Source of the DNA: a virus
Length of the DNA: 33,962 nucleotides
Strand: one strand, 5' to 3'
Virus record (IMG/VR): IMGVR_UViG_3300008110_000304
Location: 1 to 33,962 of that record
Positions 1 to 8,364 of this stretch are shown piece after piece. The position numbers and the translations under genes were made by a program. How positions within the stretch are numbered: position 1 is the stretch's first letter; each line of letters begins with the position of its first letter. Under the pieces are notes generated by a model. It made no database searches. It was not told the DNA's origin and saw only the letters and a program-made list of their open reading frames with translations.

Positions 1-321
1 ACGGTGTATTACGCTGGCGGTGGTGGCGGCGGTGGATTCCCATACGGTTATCCGGGCGGCACTAACGCAGGGAGCGGCGGTACGAACTTCACCTCTGGAA
101 CAGCAGGAGTAGCAAATACTGGGTCTGGTGGTGGCGGCGCAGGCACTCAGTTTGGTGTTTATACTGCCACCTTTGGAAGCAACGGTGGGTCGGGTGTCGT
201 TATTCTTAGATACTCAAATGTTTATGCAAATGCCGTAGCAACTACTGGATCTCCAAGTTTCTCTGATACTGGTGGGTACAAGATCTACCGTTTCACTGGT
301 TCTGGCTCTATTCGTTGGTGA
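1..321 (+). CDS. Glycine-rich tail fibre/appendage protein, C-terminal fragment
   Basis: The frame is open to the left edge, so the true start lies outside the window; a GTG at position 4 is internal. About 107 residues remain. The first half is Gly/Ser/Thr-rich with runs of glycine. The end carries a GSGVVILRY block followed by YKIYRFTGSGSIRW, a pattern seen at the C-termini of glycine-rich phage tail and fibre proteins, where it is thought to form a beta-structured tip. It precedes another small structural gene by 3 nt. The receptor-binding role is inferred from family and position only. Confidence 0.7.
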   Translation, partial: TVYYAGGGGGGGFPYGYPGGTNAGSGGTNFTSGTAGVANTGSGGGGAGTQFGVYTATFGSNGGSGVVILRYSNVYANAVATTGSPSFSDTGGYKIYRFTGSGSIRW

Positions 322-324
322 CGT

Positions 325-657
325 ATGGCGCATTTCGCAAAACTTGATGAGAACAACGTCGTAACTGAAGTAATTGTTGTCAACAATGATGTTCTTCATA
401 ATTTACCTTTTCCAGAATCAGAACCTGTTGGCGTAGCGTTTTGCCAGTCACTTTTTGGCGCGGATACGATTTGGAAACAAACTTCGTACAACGGAAATTT
501 TCGTGGGTGTTACGCAAGTAAAAATTATACTTACGATTCGGCTATTGACGAGTTTGTACCGCCACCACCTCCGCCGCTGTCAAACTTTATAATTCAAATA
601 CAAAACAGAGTTGGCGTATTAGCACCTCAAAACTTGAGTGAATCTGAGTTGCCATAA
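325..657 (+). CDS. Small phage structural/tail-associated protein (cyanophage type)
   Basis: 110 residues, ATG start, 3 nt after the preceding stop. The N-terminus MAHFAKLDENNVVTEVIVV and the central CQSLFG...WKQTSYNGNFR...YTYD pattern match small proteins common near tail fibre genes of cyanophages and other aquatic phages. Its exact role is unknown. A VPPPPPPL proline run links the conserved part to a short variable tail. The gene is clearly more AT-rich than most of the window, and this continues into the next gene, suggesting the two were acquired together. Its last base is the A of the next gene's ATG. Confidence 0.72.
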   Translation: MAHFAKLDENNVVTEVIVVNNDVLHNLPFPESEPVGVAFCQSLFGADTIWKQTSYNGNFRGCYASKNYTYDSAIDEFVPPPPPPLSNFIIQIQNRVGVLAPQNLSESELP

Positions 658-1247
658 TGGTATTTCATAAAACAACTAAGAAAGCATTTGTGTTCCCTAC
701 TAAAACAGGGACATTTACTGCTATGCACTTTTTAAAAAATATTGGCTGGAAATTTCTTGGTGGGCCTCATCAGTTTTATGAGTTTTTTGCAGAAAAATAT
801 CCTAATCTTTATCAATATCAAGTTTATTGTTTTTTTAGAAACCCACTTGCTCGATTTGAAAGTGCAATACTTCATGTTAAGCAAATGCCATATTCCGGCA
901 GCGATTTTCAAGGGGTAATTGATAAGAACAAAATTTCAAAAACAGTTGAAACTATCTCATACGACGAAGTAATAGATATTTTTAGTCAAGTTTCAGAAAC
1001 TTTTGAAATGCTGTTCAAACCCCAAGTTGCTTGGCTTGCTCATTCAAATATTCAAGCCCTTGATTTTGATAATTATGAGGCAGAACTACGTCGCGTAACT
1101 GAAAACGCTGACCAACCCATCGTTCGGTACAACACTTCAACTGACTTTGGCCGCAGCGTCATCACTGACAAGGTTCGTGAGTTTGTCCGTGACTATTACG
1201 CTGCCGACTACCAGTTTGCCAAGGACGTTCTTGGTAAGGAGTATTGA
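657..1247 (+). CDS. Sulfotransferase-like protein (PAPS-dependent family)
   Basis: 196 residues. PTKTGTFT (residues 14-21) resembles the 5'-phosphosulfate-binding loop of sulfotransferases. CFFRNPLARFES (58-69) fits the 3'-phosphate-binding motif, with R61 and S69 in the usual R-x7-S spacing. The C-terminal VREFVRDYYAADYQFAK resembles the end of carbohydrate sulfotransferases. Such enzymes move sulfate from PAPS to sugar hydroxyls; the substrate here cannot be read from sequence. It lies between fibre genes and lysis genes. Composition changes inside the gene: the line 781-840 is about 20% GC, while 1141-1200 is about 52% GC. This suggests a recombinant gene. The family call is fairly secure; activity is inferred. 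Confidence 0.72.
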   Translation: MVFHKTTKKAFVFPTKTGTFTAMHFLKNIGWKFLGGPHQFYEFFAEKYPNLYQYQVYCFFRNPLARFESAILHVKQMPYSGSDFQGVIDKNKISKTVETISYDEVIDIFSQVSETFEMLFKPQVAWLAHSNIQALDFDNYEAELRRVTENADQPIVRYNTSTDFGRSVITDKVREFVRDYYAADYQFAKDVLGKEY

Positions 1248-1249
1248 TC

Positions 1250-1735
1250 ATGATGACCCTAGTCTCGACGTTCCTTTCATTCCTCGCAGGTGGCCTGCCC
1301 AAAATCTTGTCGATCTTCCAAGACCGGCAGGATAAGAAGCATGAGTTGGCCCTCGTCGCTGCTCAGAAAGAGCGTGAGTTGGCGTTGGCCGAGCGTGGCT
1401 TTCTGGCTCAAGCGAGGGTCGAAGAAATCAAGTTGGAACAGATTCAAACTCAGACCGCCGCCGAGGAACGTCAGGCTCTCTATCAGCACGACATCGAGAT
1501 TGGCAAAGGTGCGTCTCAATGGATGATCAATCTTCGCGCTTCGGTGCGTCCGGTCGTGACGTATATCTTCGTATTAGAACTCGTGGCGCTGAACATCGCC
1601 GGAGTCTGGTATGCCTATACCACGGGCATCCCGTTTGCGATTGCCATGGAGAATGTCTTCTCGGACGACGAGATGTTGATTCTGAGTTCAATCATCGCGT
1701 TTTGGTTCGGGACGCAGGCGTTCAATAAGAAGTGA
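1250..1735 (+). CDS. Holin (3-TM, GTA-type)
   Basis: About 161 residues. The ATG at 1250 is preferred over an upstream TTG at 1244 because TAAGGAG at 1235-1241 sits 8 nt before it. Layout: a hydrophobic N-terminal segment (about 5-20), a charged Lys/Glu/Gln-rich helix (about 25-85), then two hydrophobic segments (VVTYIFVLELVALNIAGVWY and MLILSSIIAFWFG). This matches the three-transmembrane holin family found in gene transfer agents and phages. It would form inner-membrane lesions that release the endolysin encoded immediately downstream. It overlaps the endolysin start by 4 nt, as expected for a lysis cassette. Confidence 0.8.
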   Translation: MMTLVSTFLSFLAGGLPKILSIFQDRQDKKHELALVAAQKERELALAERGFLAQARVEEIKLEQIQTQTAAEERQALYQHDIEIGKGASQWMINLRASVRPVVTYIFVLELVALNIAGVWYAYTTGIPFAIAMENVFSDDEMLILSSIIAFWFGTQAFNKK

Positions 1736-2220
1736 AAGTCAGCCCGGCCACAATAGAACTCATCAAACACCACGAGGGTGTGCGGACTAAGCCATATCGT
1801 TGTCCGGCGCTTTTGTGGACGGTGGGGTGTGGCCACGTTATTGACCCTACCCATGCGGCAGTAAAGTATGAGGAGCGCAAGAGTCTACCGATACCCGCAG
1901 GCTGGGATCGCGTCCTACCGATGGGAGAGGTGGATACTATTCTTGCTGAAGACCTTCGCAGGTTTGAGCGTGGCGTTCTTCGACTTTGCCCTGCTTCTGC
2001 TGGCAATCAGGGAATCTTCGATGCTCTCGTATCTTTTTCGTTCAATGTCGGACTAGGTAATCTCCAGAGATCTTCTCTGCGGATGAAGACCAATCGGGGC
2101 GACTTCGACGAGGCGGCTGACGAGTTCCTGAAATGGACGAAGGCGGGTGGTAGAGTTCTGCCGGGTTTGGTTAAGAGGCGCAACGACGAACGTGCGTTGT
2201 ACCTGTCAGGAGTACGGTAA
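1732..2220 (+). CDS. Endolysin, GH24 lysozyme (muramidase)
   Basis: 162 residues with a GTG start overlapping the holin stop. Residues 15-35 carry the T4-lysozyme-type pattern E-x8-C-x5-T (E15, C24, T30), followed by VGCGH. E15 would be the catalytic acid cleaving the MurNAc-GlcNAc bond of peptidoglycan; C24 takes the place of the Asp found in T4. The later block DALVSFSFNVGLGNLQRSSL and the ending GLVKRRNDERALYL are also typical of the family. There is no signal peptide or signal-anchor, so export should depend on the upstream holin. Confidence 0.92.
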   Translation: MKVSPATIELIKHHEGVRTKPYRCPALLWTVGCGHVIDPTHAAVKYEERKSLPIPAGWDRVLPMGEVDTILAEDLRRFERGVLRLCPASAGNQGIFDALVSFSFNVGLGNLQRSSLRMKTNRGDFDEAADEFLKWTKAGGRVLPGLVKRRNDERALYLSGVR

Positions 2221-4520
2221 TGCCACTCACGAAACTAGAGTTCCGACCGGGTATCAATAGAGAGTCTACTAGCTATGCCAACGAGGGCGGCTACTACTCT
2301 TGCGACAAGGTGCGGTTCCGTTCTGGCTACGCCGAAAAGTTAGGTGGCTGGGTTAACCAGACAACTAACACATTCAAGGGCATGTGCCACACCCTGTGGA
2401 ACTGGATCACGTTCGCTGGCAGCAACCTGCTGGCTGTTGGTACCAACACCAAGTATTACATTGAAAATACGGGTACGTATTACGACGTTACCCCGCTGGC
2501 TTTCTCAGGCACGATTGCAGCCAATCCGTTTACGACGACGAATGGCAGTCTTCTCGTCACCGTTACTCATTCTGGTCATGCTTCGACCATCGGCACCTAC
2601 GTTACCTTTTCTAACGTAGCCAGTAGCGGTGTCATCAACGGCATCAACTTTGATAGCGAGTTCCAGATCGTTGGCATACCTACGTCCAACTCTTACGAGA
2701 TCGTGGCTCCTAACGTCGCTACCGGATCTGGGTCTGGTGGCGGTTCGCTTGTCATCGCTCAATTACAGATTTCTGCTGGCCTGCCTACGTATTACGGTGG
2801 TGTGGGCTGGGGTATGCCCCCGTGGGGAACAGGCGGTTGGGGTTCTGCTTTGCCGTCAGGTACGGAAGCACGCCTCTGGACGCAGGACAACTTTAACGAC
2901 GACTTGATCTTCAACTACCGTCGTGGCCCGATCTATTACTGGCCGTTGGACTTGGCAAACTACAACCGCGCTGTGTTGCTTTCTGATATTGCCAACCAGA
3001 CGATCCGAGCAACAACCACGGCTGCGTTCTCGTCAACTGTAACTACCATTACGATTGCTGATTCGTTCGGTATTGAGTCTGGCGCAGTCTTGACGGGTAC
3101 TGGGTTGGCGGCGGGGACGTATGTAACTACTGCATACGACGGCGGTTTGTCTGTACCGATTTCGGCTCCGACTACGGCTTCAGCGACTATCTCAACCATC
3201 ACGATTAGCTACGCGGGTCGGCACATTCCTGAGCAAACCAATCAGGTCATGACCTCAAGCGTCAGTAACTTTACGATCTGCTTTGGCTCTAATCCGTACA
3301 GCCCTGACACGTTTACGTCTGACTTTGATCCGATGCTGGTGCGCTGGTCAGATGCTGACAATGCGTATGACTGGGTTCCTGCCGCAACCAACCAGTCGGG
3401 TGAGCAACTTCTCTCGCACGGTTCGTTCATTCAATGTGCGTTGGATACCCGGCAGGAAATCCTGATCTGGACGGATTCGGCCCTCTTCTCAATGCAGTAC
3501 CTTGGCCCTCCGTACATTTGGGGCATCAACTTGTTGATGGACAACATCTCCATCATCTCTCCCAACGCCGGAATCGCCGTTAATAACGTCGTGTACTGGA
3601 TGGGTGTGGACAAGTTCTACATGTACTCCGGTCGCGTTGAGACGCTGCCTTGCACGCTCCGCCAGTATGTCTACACCGACATCAATACGAGCCAGTTCAG
3701 TCAGATCGTCTGCGGCACGAACGAAGGCTACAACGAGATCTGGTGGTTCTACCCGTCTGCCGACAGCATCGTAAACAACCGATACGTCATCTATAACCAC
3801 CTAGAACGTATTTGGTACTACGGCACGATGGATCGCACGGCATGGTTGGACTCGCCGGGTCTTCGCCAGTACCCGCTTGGTTGCTTTAGCGTAGCCAATA
3901 CTTATTTGACGAGCCTGACGCTGAGTTCATCTGCCACGATACTTCCTGTGCTGGATGCAAGTTCGTACCCCAACACCGGCACGGTCACGATCAACTCTGA
4001 ACAAATCACCTACACAAGTAAGGGTGATACCTCGCTCAACGGTTGCGTACGTGGCGTGAACGGGACTACGGCGGCAAGTCATGTTGGTTACAGCCCCATC
4101 ACGTTCAGGGTGCAGAACCAAGTTCTGTTCCACGAGATTGGTAACGATGACGTTTCGCAGTCTCCGTCGCTGCCGATTGAGGCATACATTGAGTCGTCAG
4201 ACTTTGATATCTCTGATGGTGAGACGTTTGGTTACGTCTGGCGTATGTTGCCTGACCTGACGTTTGCTGGGTCTACTACGAGTACGCCGACTGTGACTTT
4301 GACTGTACGGCCTCGGCAGAACTCAGGATCTAATTACACCAACGCTGATAGCCCGACTGTGACCCGCACGGCAACGATCCCGATTCAGCAGTTCACTGGT
4401 CAGGTCTACACCCGTGTCCGGGGTCGTCAGATGGCGTTCCGGTTAGATTCAAACGAGAAAGGCGTGGCTTGGCAGATGGGTGCCATGCGTATTGATGTGA
4501 AGCCGGACGGACGACGCTGA
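2220..4520 (+). CDS. Large structural protein, tail nozzle/stabilisation-like
   Basis: 766 residues, ATG sharing the A of the preceding TAA. The N-terminus (MPLTKLEFRPGINRESTSYA, then DKVRFRSGYAEKLGGW) is a conserved opening in many podovirus structural proteins that resemble P22 gp10/T7 gp12-type tail nozzle proteins. The body is beta-rich, with Trp/Tyr/Gly repeats that could be propeller blades. Two Ser/Thr/Val-rich segments (about 105-180 and 260-330) look like inserted beta-sandwich modules. A module near residues 580-625 contains EQITYTSKG and CVRGVNGTTAASH, a motif repeated in phage structural proteins. The structural assignment is secure; the nozzle role is inferred. Confidence 0.65.
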   Translation: MPLTKLEFRPGINRESTSYANEGGYYSCDKVRFRSGYAEKLGGWVNQTTNTFKGMCHTLWNWITFAGSNLLAVGTNTKYYIENTGTYYDVTPLAFSGTIAANPFTTTNGSLLVTVTHSGHASTIGTYVTFSNVASSGVINGINFDSEFQIVGIPTSNSYEIVAPNVATGSGSGGGSLVIAQLQISAGLPTYYGGVGWGMPPWGTGGWGSALPSGTEARLWTQDNFNDDLIFNYRRGPIYYWPLDLANYNRAVLLSDIANQTIRATTTAAFSSTVTTITIADSFGIESGAVLTGTGLAAGTYVTTAYDGGLSVPISAPTTASATISTITISYAGRHIPEQTNQVMTSSVSNFTICFGSNPYSPDTFTSDFDPMLVRWSDADNAYDWVPAATNQSGEQLLSHGSFIQCALDTRQEILIWTDSALFSMQYLGPPYIWGINLLMDNISIISPNAGIAVNNVVYWMGVDKFYMYSGRVETLPCTLRQYVYTDINTSQFSQIVCGTNEGYNEIWWFYPSADSIVNNRYVIYNHLERIWYYGTMDRTAWLDSPGLRQYPLGCFSVANTYLTSLTLSSSATILPVLDASSYPNTGTVTINSEQITYTSKGDTSLNGCVRGVNGTTAASHVGYSPITFRVQNQVLFHEIGNDDVSQSPSLPIEAYIESSDFDISDGETFGYVWRMLPDLTFAGSTTSTPTVTLTVRPRQNSGSNYTNADSPTVTRTATIPIQQFTGQVYTRVRGRQMAFRLDSNEKGVAWQMGAMRIDVKPDGRR

Positions 4521-5158
4521 TGGCATTCCAAGACGGCCCAATTAGAAACATCGCTAACCCGAGCTTGCCGATTGCTCCGGCTAACTATGAGCAACGGTTT
4601 CAAGAGCAGTACAGCAACGTGCTGCGACTTTTCCAGAATCAGGTCGTCAACGCTATCAATGCCCCGTTCCCGCACGGCTCGTTCTACGACACGACGACGC
4701 AGACAAATCCCGTAGCCAACCAAGTCAATCTGATGAAATTTAACCGGGTGTATGACTCGGGCGGCGGCACGCAATATGCCGTTCAGAAAGACACAACTCG
4801 GGTTTACATCACGCAGACTGGCATATACAACATCCAATTCTCAGCCCAGCTAGACAAGACGGGCGGTGGCGCAAGCGACGTTTTTATTTGGATTCGTATC
4901 AACGGTCAGAACGTGCCGCACTCAGCTACTAAAATTGTTATTGACGGCCCGAACAATGAGATTGTGGCGGCTTGGAATTGGATGCTGACCTTACGAGCAA
5001 AAGACTATGTTGAGTTGGCTTGGCAGTCGCCGGACACCGCCGCGATTCTTCTAGCCGCACCTGCTAGTGGCAACATTCCTGAGATTCCGTCTGTCATCCT
5101 GACCGTTATGTGGGTGTCCAATACGGCCATCGAAAATGCTAACATCACCCAAACTTGA
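4520..5158 (+). CDS. Phage structural protein with C1q/jelly-roll-like region
   Basis: 212 residues, ATG overlapping the previous TGA (TGATG). The N-terminal 60 residues resemble an attachment segment (YEQRFQEQYSNVLRLFQNQV). Residues from about 85 onward alternate hydrophobic beta strands: TRVYITQTGIYNIQFSAQLD, FIWIRINGQNVPHSATK, AAWNWMLTLRAKDYVELAWQ. This pattern, ending in IPSVILTVMWV, is common in small phage virion proteins predicted to form a TNF/C1q-like trimeric jelly roll. It may decorate the tail or head; the exact position in the virion is not known from sequence. Confidence 0.62.
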   Translation: MAFQDGPIRNIANPSLPIAPANYEQRFQEQYSNVLRLFQNQVVNAINAPFPHGSFYDTTTQTNPVANQVNLMKFNRVYDSGGGTQYAVQKDTTRVYITQTGIYNIQFSAQLDKTGGGASDVFIWIRINGQNVPHSATKIVIDGPNNEIVAAWNWMLTLRAKDYVELAWQSPDTAAILLAAPASGNIPEIPSVILTVMWVSNTAIENANITQT

Positions 5159-5173
5159 CCCCGTGGGGGAAGT

Positions 5174-5581
5174 ATGAATTTGAATCATCCGTCTGGTGGC
5201 ATCGCTTCCCTTCTCTCCGCGCAAGGTCGGAACGGGGATTCCATGCTCGTTCACATGACTCCGGGCGAAGTCCAAGGACTTCAGAGCCTAGCGATGGCTG
5301 CTGGCGGTAGTCTTTCCATTAACCCAGAAACTGGTCTCTATGAGGCGTCGTTCCTCAAGAAACTACTGCCAACCTTGCTTGGCGTAGGTTTGTCATTTAT
5401 TCCCGGTGTTGGCCCCCTTGCAGCGGCTGGCCTTGTGGGTGCTGGCGAAACTATACGTCTCTGCAACAGACTTTGGGCGGCGAAGCGGCCAAGAGTACGC
5501 TCCAGACGGCTGCACAAGAAGCGGCAAAACAAGGCGTCAAGACGTACGGTTCTAACCTTCTGGGCGGCGTCTCGGCATTGA
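5174..5581 (+). CDS. N-terminal part of a frameshifted virion protein
   Basis: 135 codons, of which about the first 93 look genuine. RNGDSMLVHMTPGEVQGLQS followed by LAMAAGGSLSINPETGL is a strongly conserved opening of internal/tail-associated proteins in aquatic podoviruses. A hydrophobic Gly/Ala-rich segment follows (LLGVGLSFIPGVGPLAAAGL). From about 5453 the translation turns Arg/Cys/Trp-rich and unlike a virion protein, whereas the -1 frame becomes protein-like at the same place and runs to 6891. The two parts are best read as one protein interrupted by a loss of one base near 5450-5470. A GGGGGA stretch 5 nt upstream of the ATG serves as ribosome binding site. Confidence 0.7.
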   Translation: MNLNHPSGGIASLLSAQGRNGDSMLVHMTPGEVQGLQSLAMAAGGSLSINPETGLYEASFLKKLLPTLLGVGLSFIPGVGPLAAAGLVGAGETIRLCNRLWAAKRPRVRSRRLHKKRQNKASRRTVLTFWAASRH

Positions 5582-6891
5582 AGGATGCTGGCATTAGTGC
5601 GGCTGCGAAGGGTCTTGGCTCGACGTTGGGTGCGACGGGCATTGGCTCGCTTGGTATGACTGCGGCTAACGTCATGACCCCCGAATACAAGCCGCCCAAG
5701 GGTTCGGACGAAGAGAATCTGTACTACATCTCCGAAGGCTACGACCCGGATAAGGGCTTCCTTGGTGGTCGATATGTCAATAAGTACCCCGGTCTTCCGG
5801 GCTATGCCGAGGGTGGCGACGTTGCCCCGCAGCCTCCGCCGCAGCAAGATCCACAGCAAGATCTGAGAAATTATTACCAGAGTCTCTTGTCGGCTCCGCA
5901 GCAGGCACCCCAGCAGAACCCTGCTCTTCAGCAGTACATGTCTGATCTGAACAAGTTTGTGGCCACATCTGGCCCGACTGCGCCTAAGACTTCTCCGACT
6001 TACGTGGCTCCCCCGCCGCCTCCGCCGGATGTCAAAGTGCCGGATCAGCCCAAGCCGCCTGCTCCCCCGCCGCCCCCGCCTAGAACACCGGGTGGTGGTC
6101 AGGACACCTTTGATCCCAACAACTTTGATTGGGATGCTCTCAGCCAGTTTGGTGTAGACAGGGAGACTGTCGAGCAAGCCATGCGTGACTATCGGGCTGG
6201 TCAGAACACTAACCCGATGCAGAATGTGAACGATACCCGGATGCCCGGTGTGGCTAACCCGTTCGTCGAGGGATATACCCCGGACTTTAATAACCTCGAC
6301 TTCACGCAGTTGCCGGGGTCTGGTGGTGGTATGAATCAAGACTTTAATGCCATGAATCAGAACTTCGGTGGCATGAATCAAAACACGGGTGCTGCAACGG
6401 GCAACCTGACCGGGATTGATCAGTTCTCTGATCCGATGTATTCGGGCATGACCGATATGGGCGACAACCTAGCCATGAACGGTATGATGGATATCGGCAG
6501 CATGAACCGTGGTGTGCAGGACTATATGCAGGACTACGGCATGCAGAACTACATGCAAGATTACGGTATGGGCATGGACAATATGTACGCCGCTGGCGGA
6601 CAGTTGGGTAGCTACTCTGATGGTGGCCGTATGCTCCGTGGCCCCGGCGATGGTATGTCTGATGATATTCCTGCCGAAATCCGTGGCCGCAAAGGTCGTC
6701 AGCCTGCCCGGTTAGCCGATGGTGAGTTTGTTGTTCCTGCCGATGTGGTGTCGCATTTGGGCAACGGCTCCTCCGAGGCTGGCTCGCGCAAACTCTATAA
6801 GATGATGGACAACATCCGCAGAGCACGTACGGGCAAGACTCGTCAGGCTCCGCAAGTGAAGGCCGAGAAGTATCTGCCGAGGAAAAAATAA
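5473..6891 (+). CDS. C-terminal part of the frameshifted virion protein
   Basis: This frame is open from 5344. Its first start-like codon in the good region is a TTG at 5473 with no ribosome binding site, so it is probably the continuation of the frame begun at 5174. It contains an Ala/Gly-rich stretch, a Pro-rich linker (about 6007-6100), and Met/Asn/Tyr repeats (MNQDFNAMNQNFGGMNQN; DYMQDYGMQNYMQDYGMG). The conserved end includes RGPGDGMSDDIPA, RLADGEFVVPADVVSHLGNG and RKLYKMMDNIRRARTG. That C-terminal block is widespread in structural proteins of freshwater and marine phages. Likely an internal or tail-associated virion component; function unknown. Confidence 0.72.
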   Translation: MGGEAAKSTLQTAAQEAAKQGVKTYGSNLLGGVSALKDAGISAAAKGLGSTLGATGIGSLGMTAANVMTPEYKPPKGSDEENLYYISEGYDPDKGFLGGRYVNKYPGLPGYAEGGDVAPQPPPQQDPQQDLRNYYQSLLSAPQQAPQQNPALQQYMSDLNKFVATSGPTAPKTSPTYVAPPPPPPDVKVPDQPKPPAPPPPPPRTPGGGQDTFDPNNFDWDALSQFGVDRETVEQAMRDYRAGQNTNPMQNVNDTRMPGVANPFVEGYTPDFNNLDFTQLPGSGGGMNQDFNAMNQNFGGMNQNTGAATGNLTGIDQFSDPMYSGMTDMGDNLAMNGMMDIGSMNRGVQDYMQDYGMQNYMQDYGMGMDNMYAAGGQLGSYSDGGRMLRGPGDGMSDDIPAEIRGRKGRQPARLADGEFVVPADVVSHLGNGSSEAGSRKLYKMMDNIRRARTGKTRQAPQVKAEKYLPRKK

Positions 6892-7925
6892 TGAGCAGTG
6901 GCGGCGGCGCACCAGCACCTACATCCAACTACTCAACCGGCACGACGGGTGGGAGCAGTCAAGTAAGCGTTGACTCTCCTGCCTCATCTGCTCCCGGTGG
7001 TAAGGGTGGATTCCCGTCTGCACAGAACCCGTATGCTCAGCAGCAGCCGCAGGTTTATATGCCTCCGCAGCAGCCGTCGTTCTATCAGCAGGCATTTCCT
7101 CAACAGCAGGCTTATACGCAGAGCAGTTTCTACGCGCCGCAGCAACAGCAGGGCTTTATGAGTCCTTATAGCCAGAACTTTTATGCTCAGCGCCGTCCGT
7201 ACAGATCACAGTCCTCACCGTTCGACGCTCCCAAGCCGCCCGGTGAGATGCAGTATTCAGGTCAGTATGCTCCGCAGGCTCCTGCTGGACTTCAGAACAA
7301 CCCGGACTATGTTCCGCCTAGTGCATTGCGTGAAGTTCGCGCGGGGCCAGATGGTTTGCAGATGATGTCTGACTCGTGGGGAAGACGACCGGGCCGTGAA
7401 TATGCTGTCCCGACAAACCAAACACCTCAGTACGGTGGCCCCGGAGCGGTTCCGGTTGAAGCTACGCGAGGTGTAGCTTCAGACAATATAAATAACCCTG
7501 CGTATCAGCAGCAGTTGGCAGCGTCTAACATGACCGATTATCAGCGGTTGATGCAAAGAAAAAATAGTGCCTCCGCAGGCCCGTATGTCAATCCATTAAC
7601 TGGCGAGGTAGGTGGCGTAAATCCGTTTGCACAAGTCAGTGACTTAGAAATTGCTAATTCGTTGGGGTACAAAGACCCTAGTGCGAACATGATGTCTGAT
7701 GATCGAGCAAGGATGCCTTTCGATGCGAACCTTGGCTTGCAGGGTCTTCGGCAGCAGATGGCTGCGGCAGGTACGCTTGGTCAGTCGAGTCAGAATGAAA
7801 AAGCCAAAGAGTACTTGAACAGTATTGGCTACGGTCAGGCCGGATTTGATGCTTCCAAGTATGAAGTGAAGAGACAGCCGGTTTCTACTGGGACTGGGCT
7901 TGGCGCTTTGTTAGGCGGTTATTGA
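6891..7925 (+). CDS. Gln/Pro-rich low-complexity virion protein
   Basis: 344 residues, ATG overlapping the previous TAA by one base. The N-terminal 110 residues are Ser/Gly then Gln/Pro/Tyr-rich and probably disordered. The start MSSGGGAPAP resembles the start of the gene at 8365 (MSSGGGGGSAAP). Near the C-terminus ANLGLQGLRQQMAAAGTLGQ matches ANLGLQGIQQQLAAAGTLGQ in that same gene, backed by a 69-nt DNA segment identical at 62 positions. The gene therefore appears paralogous to, or partly copied from, its neighbour. No enzyme motif is visible. A virion or scaffold-like role is inferred from position. Confidence 0.6.
   Translation: MSSGGGAPAPTSNYSTGTTGGSSQVSVDSPASSAPGGKGGFPSAQNPYAQQQPQVYMPPQQPSFYQQAFPQQQAYTQSSFYAPQQQQGFMSPYSQNFYAQRRPYRSQSSPFDAPKPPGEMQYSGQYAPQAPAGLQNNPDYVPPSALREVRAGPDGLQMMSDSWGRRPGREYAVPTNQTPQYGGPGAVPVEATRGVASDNINNPAYQQQLAASNMTDYQRLMQRKNSASAGPYVNPLTGEVGGVNPFAQVSDLEIANSLGYKDPSANMMSDDRARMPFDANLGLQGLRQQMAAAGTLGQSSQNEKAKEYLNSIGYGQAGFDASKYEVKRQPVSTGTGLGALLGGY
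7725..7793 (+). repeat. Intergenic-copy repeat, copy 1 (in gene at 6891)
   Basis: A 69-nt segment matching 9427-9495 at 62 of 69 positions, in the same reading frame, encoding ANLGLQG...AAAGTLGQ. Most differences fall in a few codons. Identity at the DNA level suggests a fairly recent duplication or gene conversion between neighbouring virion genes. Confidence 0.8.
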
Positions 7926-8362
7926 TGAACCTTACTATTTCCCTAGTCCCTTACGGTCAGATCAGCTATATGGTCTCTCCGTTAATCAAATATCTTCAGA
8001 AGTCTGAAGATTGGACGAAAGGGCGTTCTAGTGTCGATGACATCGTTCGGTTCGTACTGACCGGGCAGATGCAGTTGTGGGTGGTGTTCGATCCGGAGAC
8101 CCAAGAGATCCACGGCTACGTGATCACCGAGATCAAGCAGTATCCGCAGAGTAAGATGTTCGTGATCCAGTACTGTGCGATGGAGCCTAACCACATGAAG
8201 TATGTGGAAGATGTCATGCACGAGACTGCGGATCACTTTGCAAGGGACGCTGGGTGTGCGGGGATAGAGTTTTTTGGTCGCCCCGGTTGGGAGCCACATG
8301 TCAAAAAACGTGGCTATACGGTTAAGACCGTCGTGTTTGAAAAATTTTTTGACGAGGTTTAA
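7925..8362 (+). CDS. GNAT-fold-like phage protein
   Basis: About 145 residues. The ATG at 7925, overlapping the preceding TGA (TGATG), is preferred over a TTG at 7922. The alternation LWVVFDPETQEIHGYVITEI, MFVIQYCAMEPN, VMHETADHFARDAGCAGIEF, GRPGWEPHVKKRGY resembles the beta4-alpha3-beta5 core of the acyl-CoA N-acyltransferase (GNAT) superfamily, including a GY...VKT ending. A clear acetyl-CoA pyrophosphate loop (Q/RxxGxG/A) is not evident, so catalysis is uncertain. Similar small proteins occur among virion genes of aquatic podoviruses. It sits inside the internal-protein gene run, suggesting an assembly role or modification of a virion protein. Confidence 0.5.
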   Translation: MNLTISLVPYGQISYMVSPLIKYLQKSEDWTKGRSSVDDIVRFVLTGQMQLWVVFDPETQEIHGYVITEIKQYPQSKMFVIQYCAMEPNHMKYVEDVMHETADHFARDAGCAGIEFFGRPGWEPHVKKRGYTVKTVVFEKFFDEV

Positions 8363-8364
8363 CT

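Noticed and set aside
5413-5419. C-CCC-CTT run as a programmed -1 slippery site
   Set aside because: It is not a true X-XXY-YYZ heptamer, and slipping here would give a Cys/Trp-rich segment before the good -1 frame begins near 5455.
5338-6381. 347-codon open frame on the - strand
   Set aside because: Arg/Val/Leu-rich antisense shadow of the conserved virion gene on the + strand.
5820-6580. Short direct repeats as a possible CRISPR or origin iteron array
   Set aside because: The repeats are in-frame Gln/Pro and Met/Asn/Tyr codons of a virion protein, with no regular spacers.
6344-6928. 194-codon open frame on the - strand
   Set aside because: Ser/Cys/Arg/His-rich antisense of the conserved C-terminus of the virion protein; no ribosome site.
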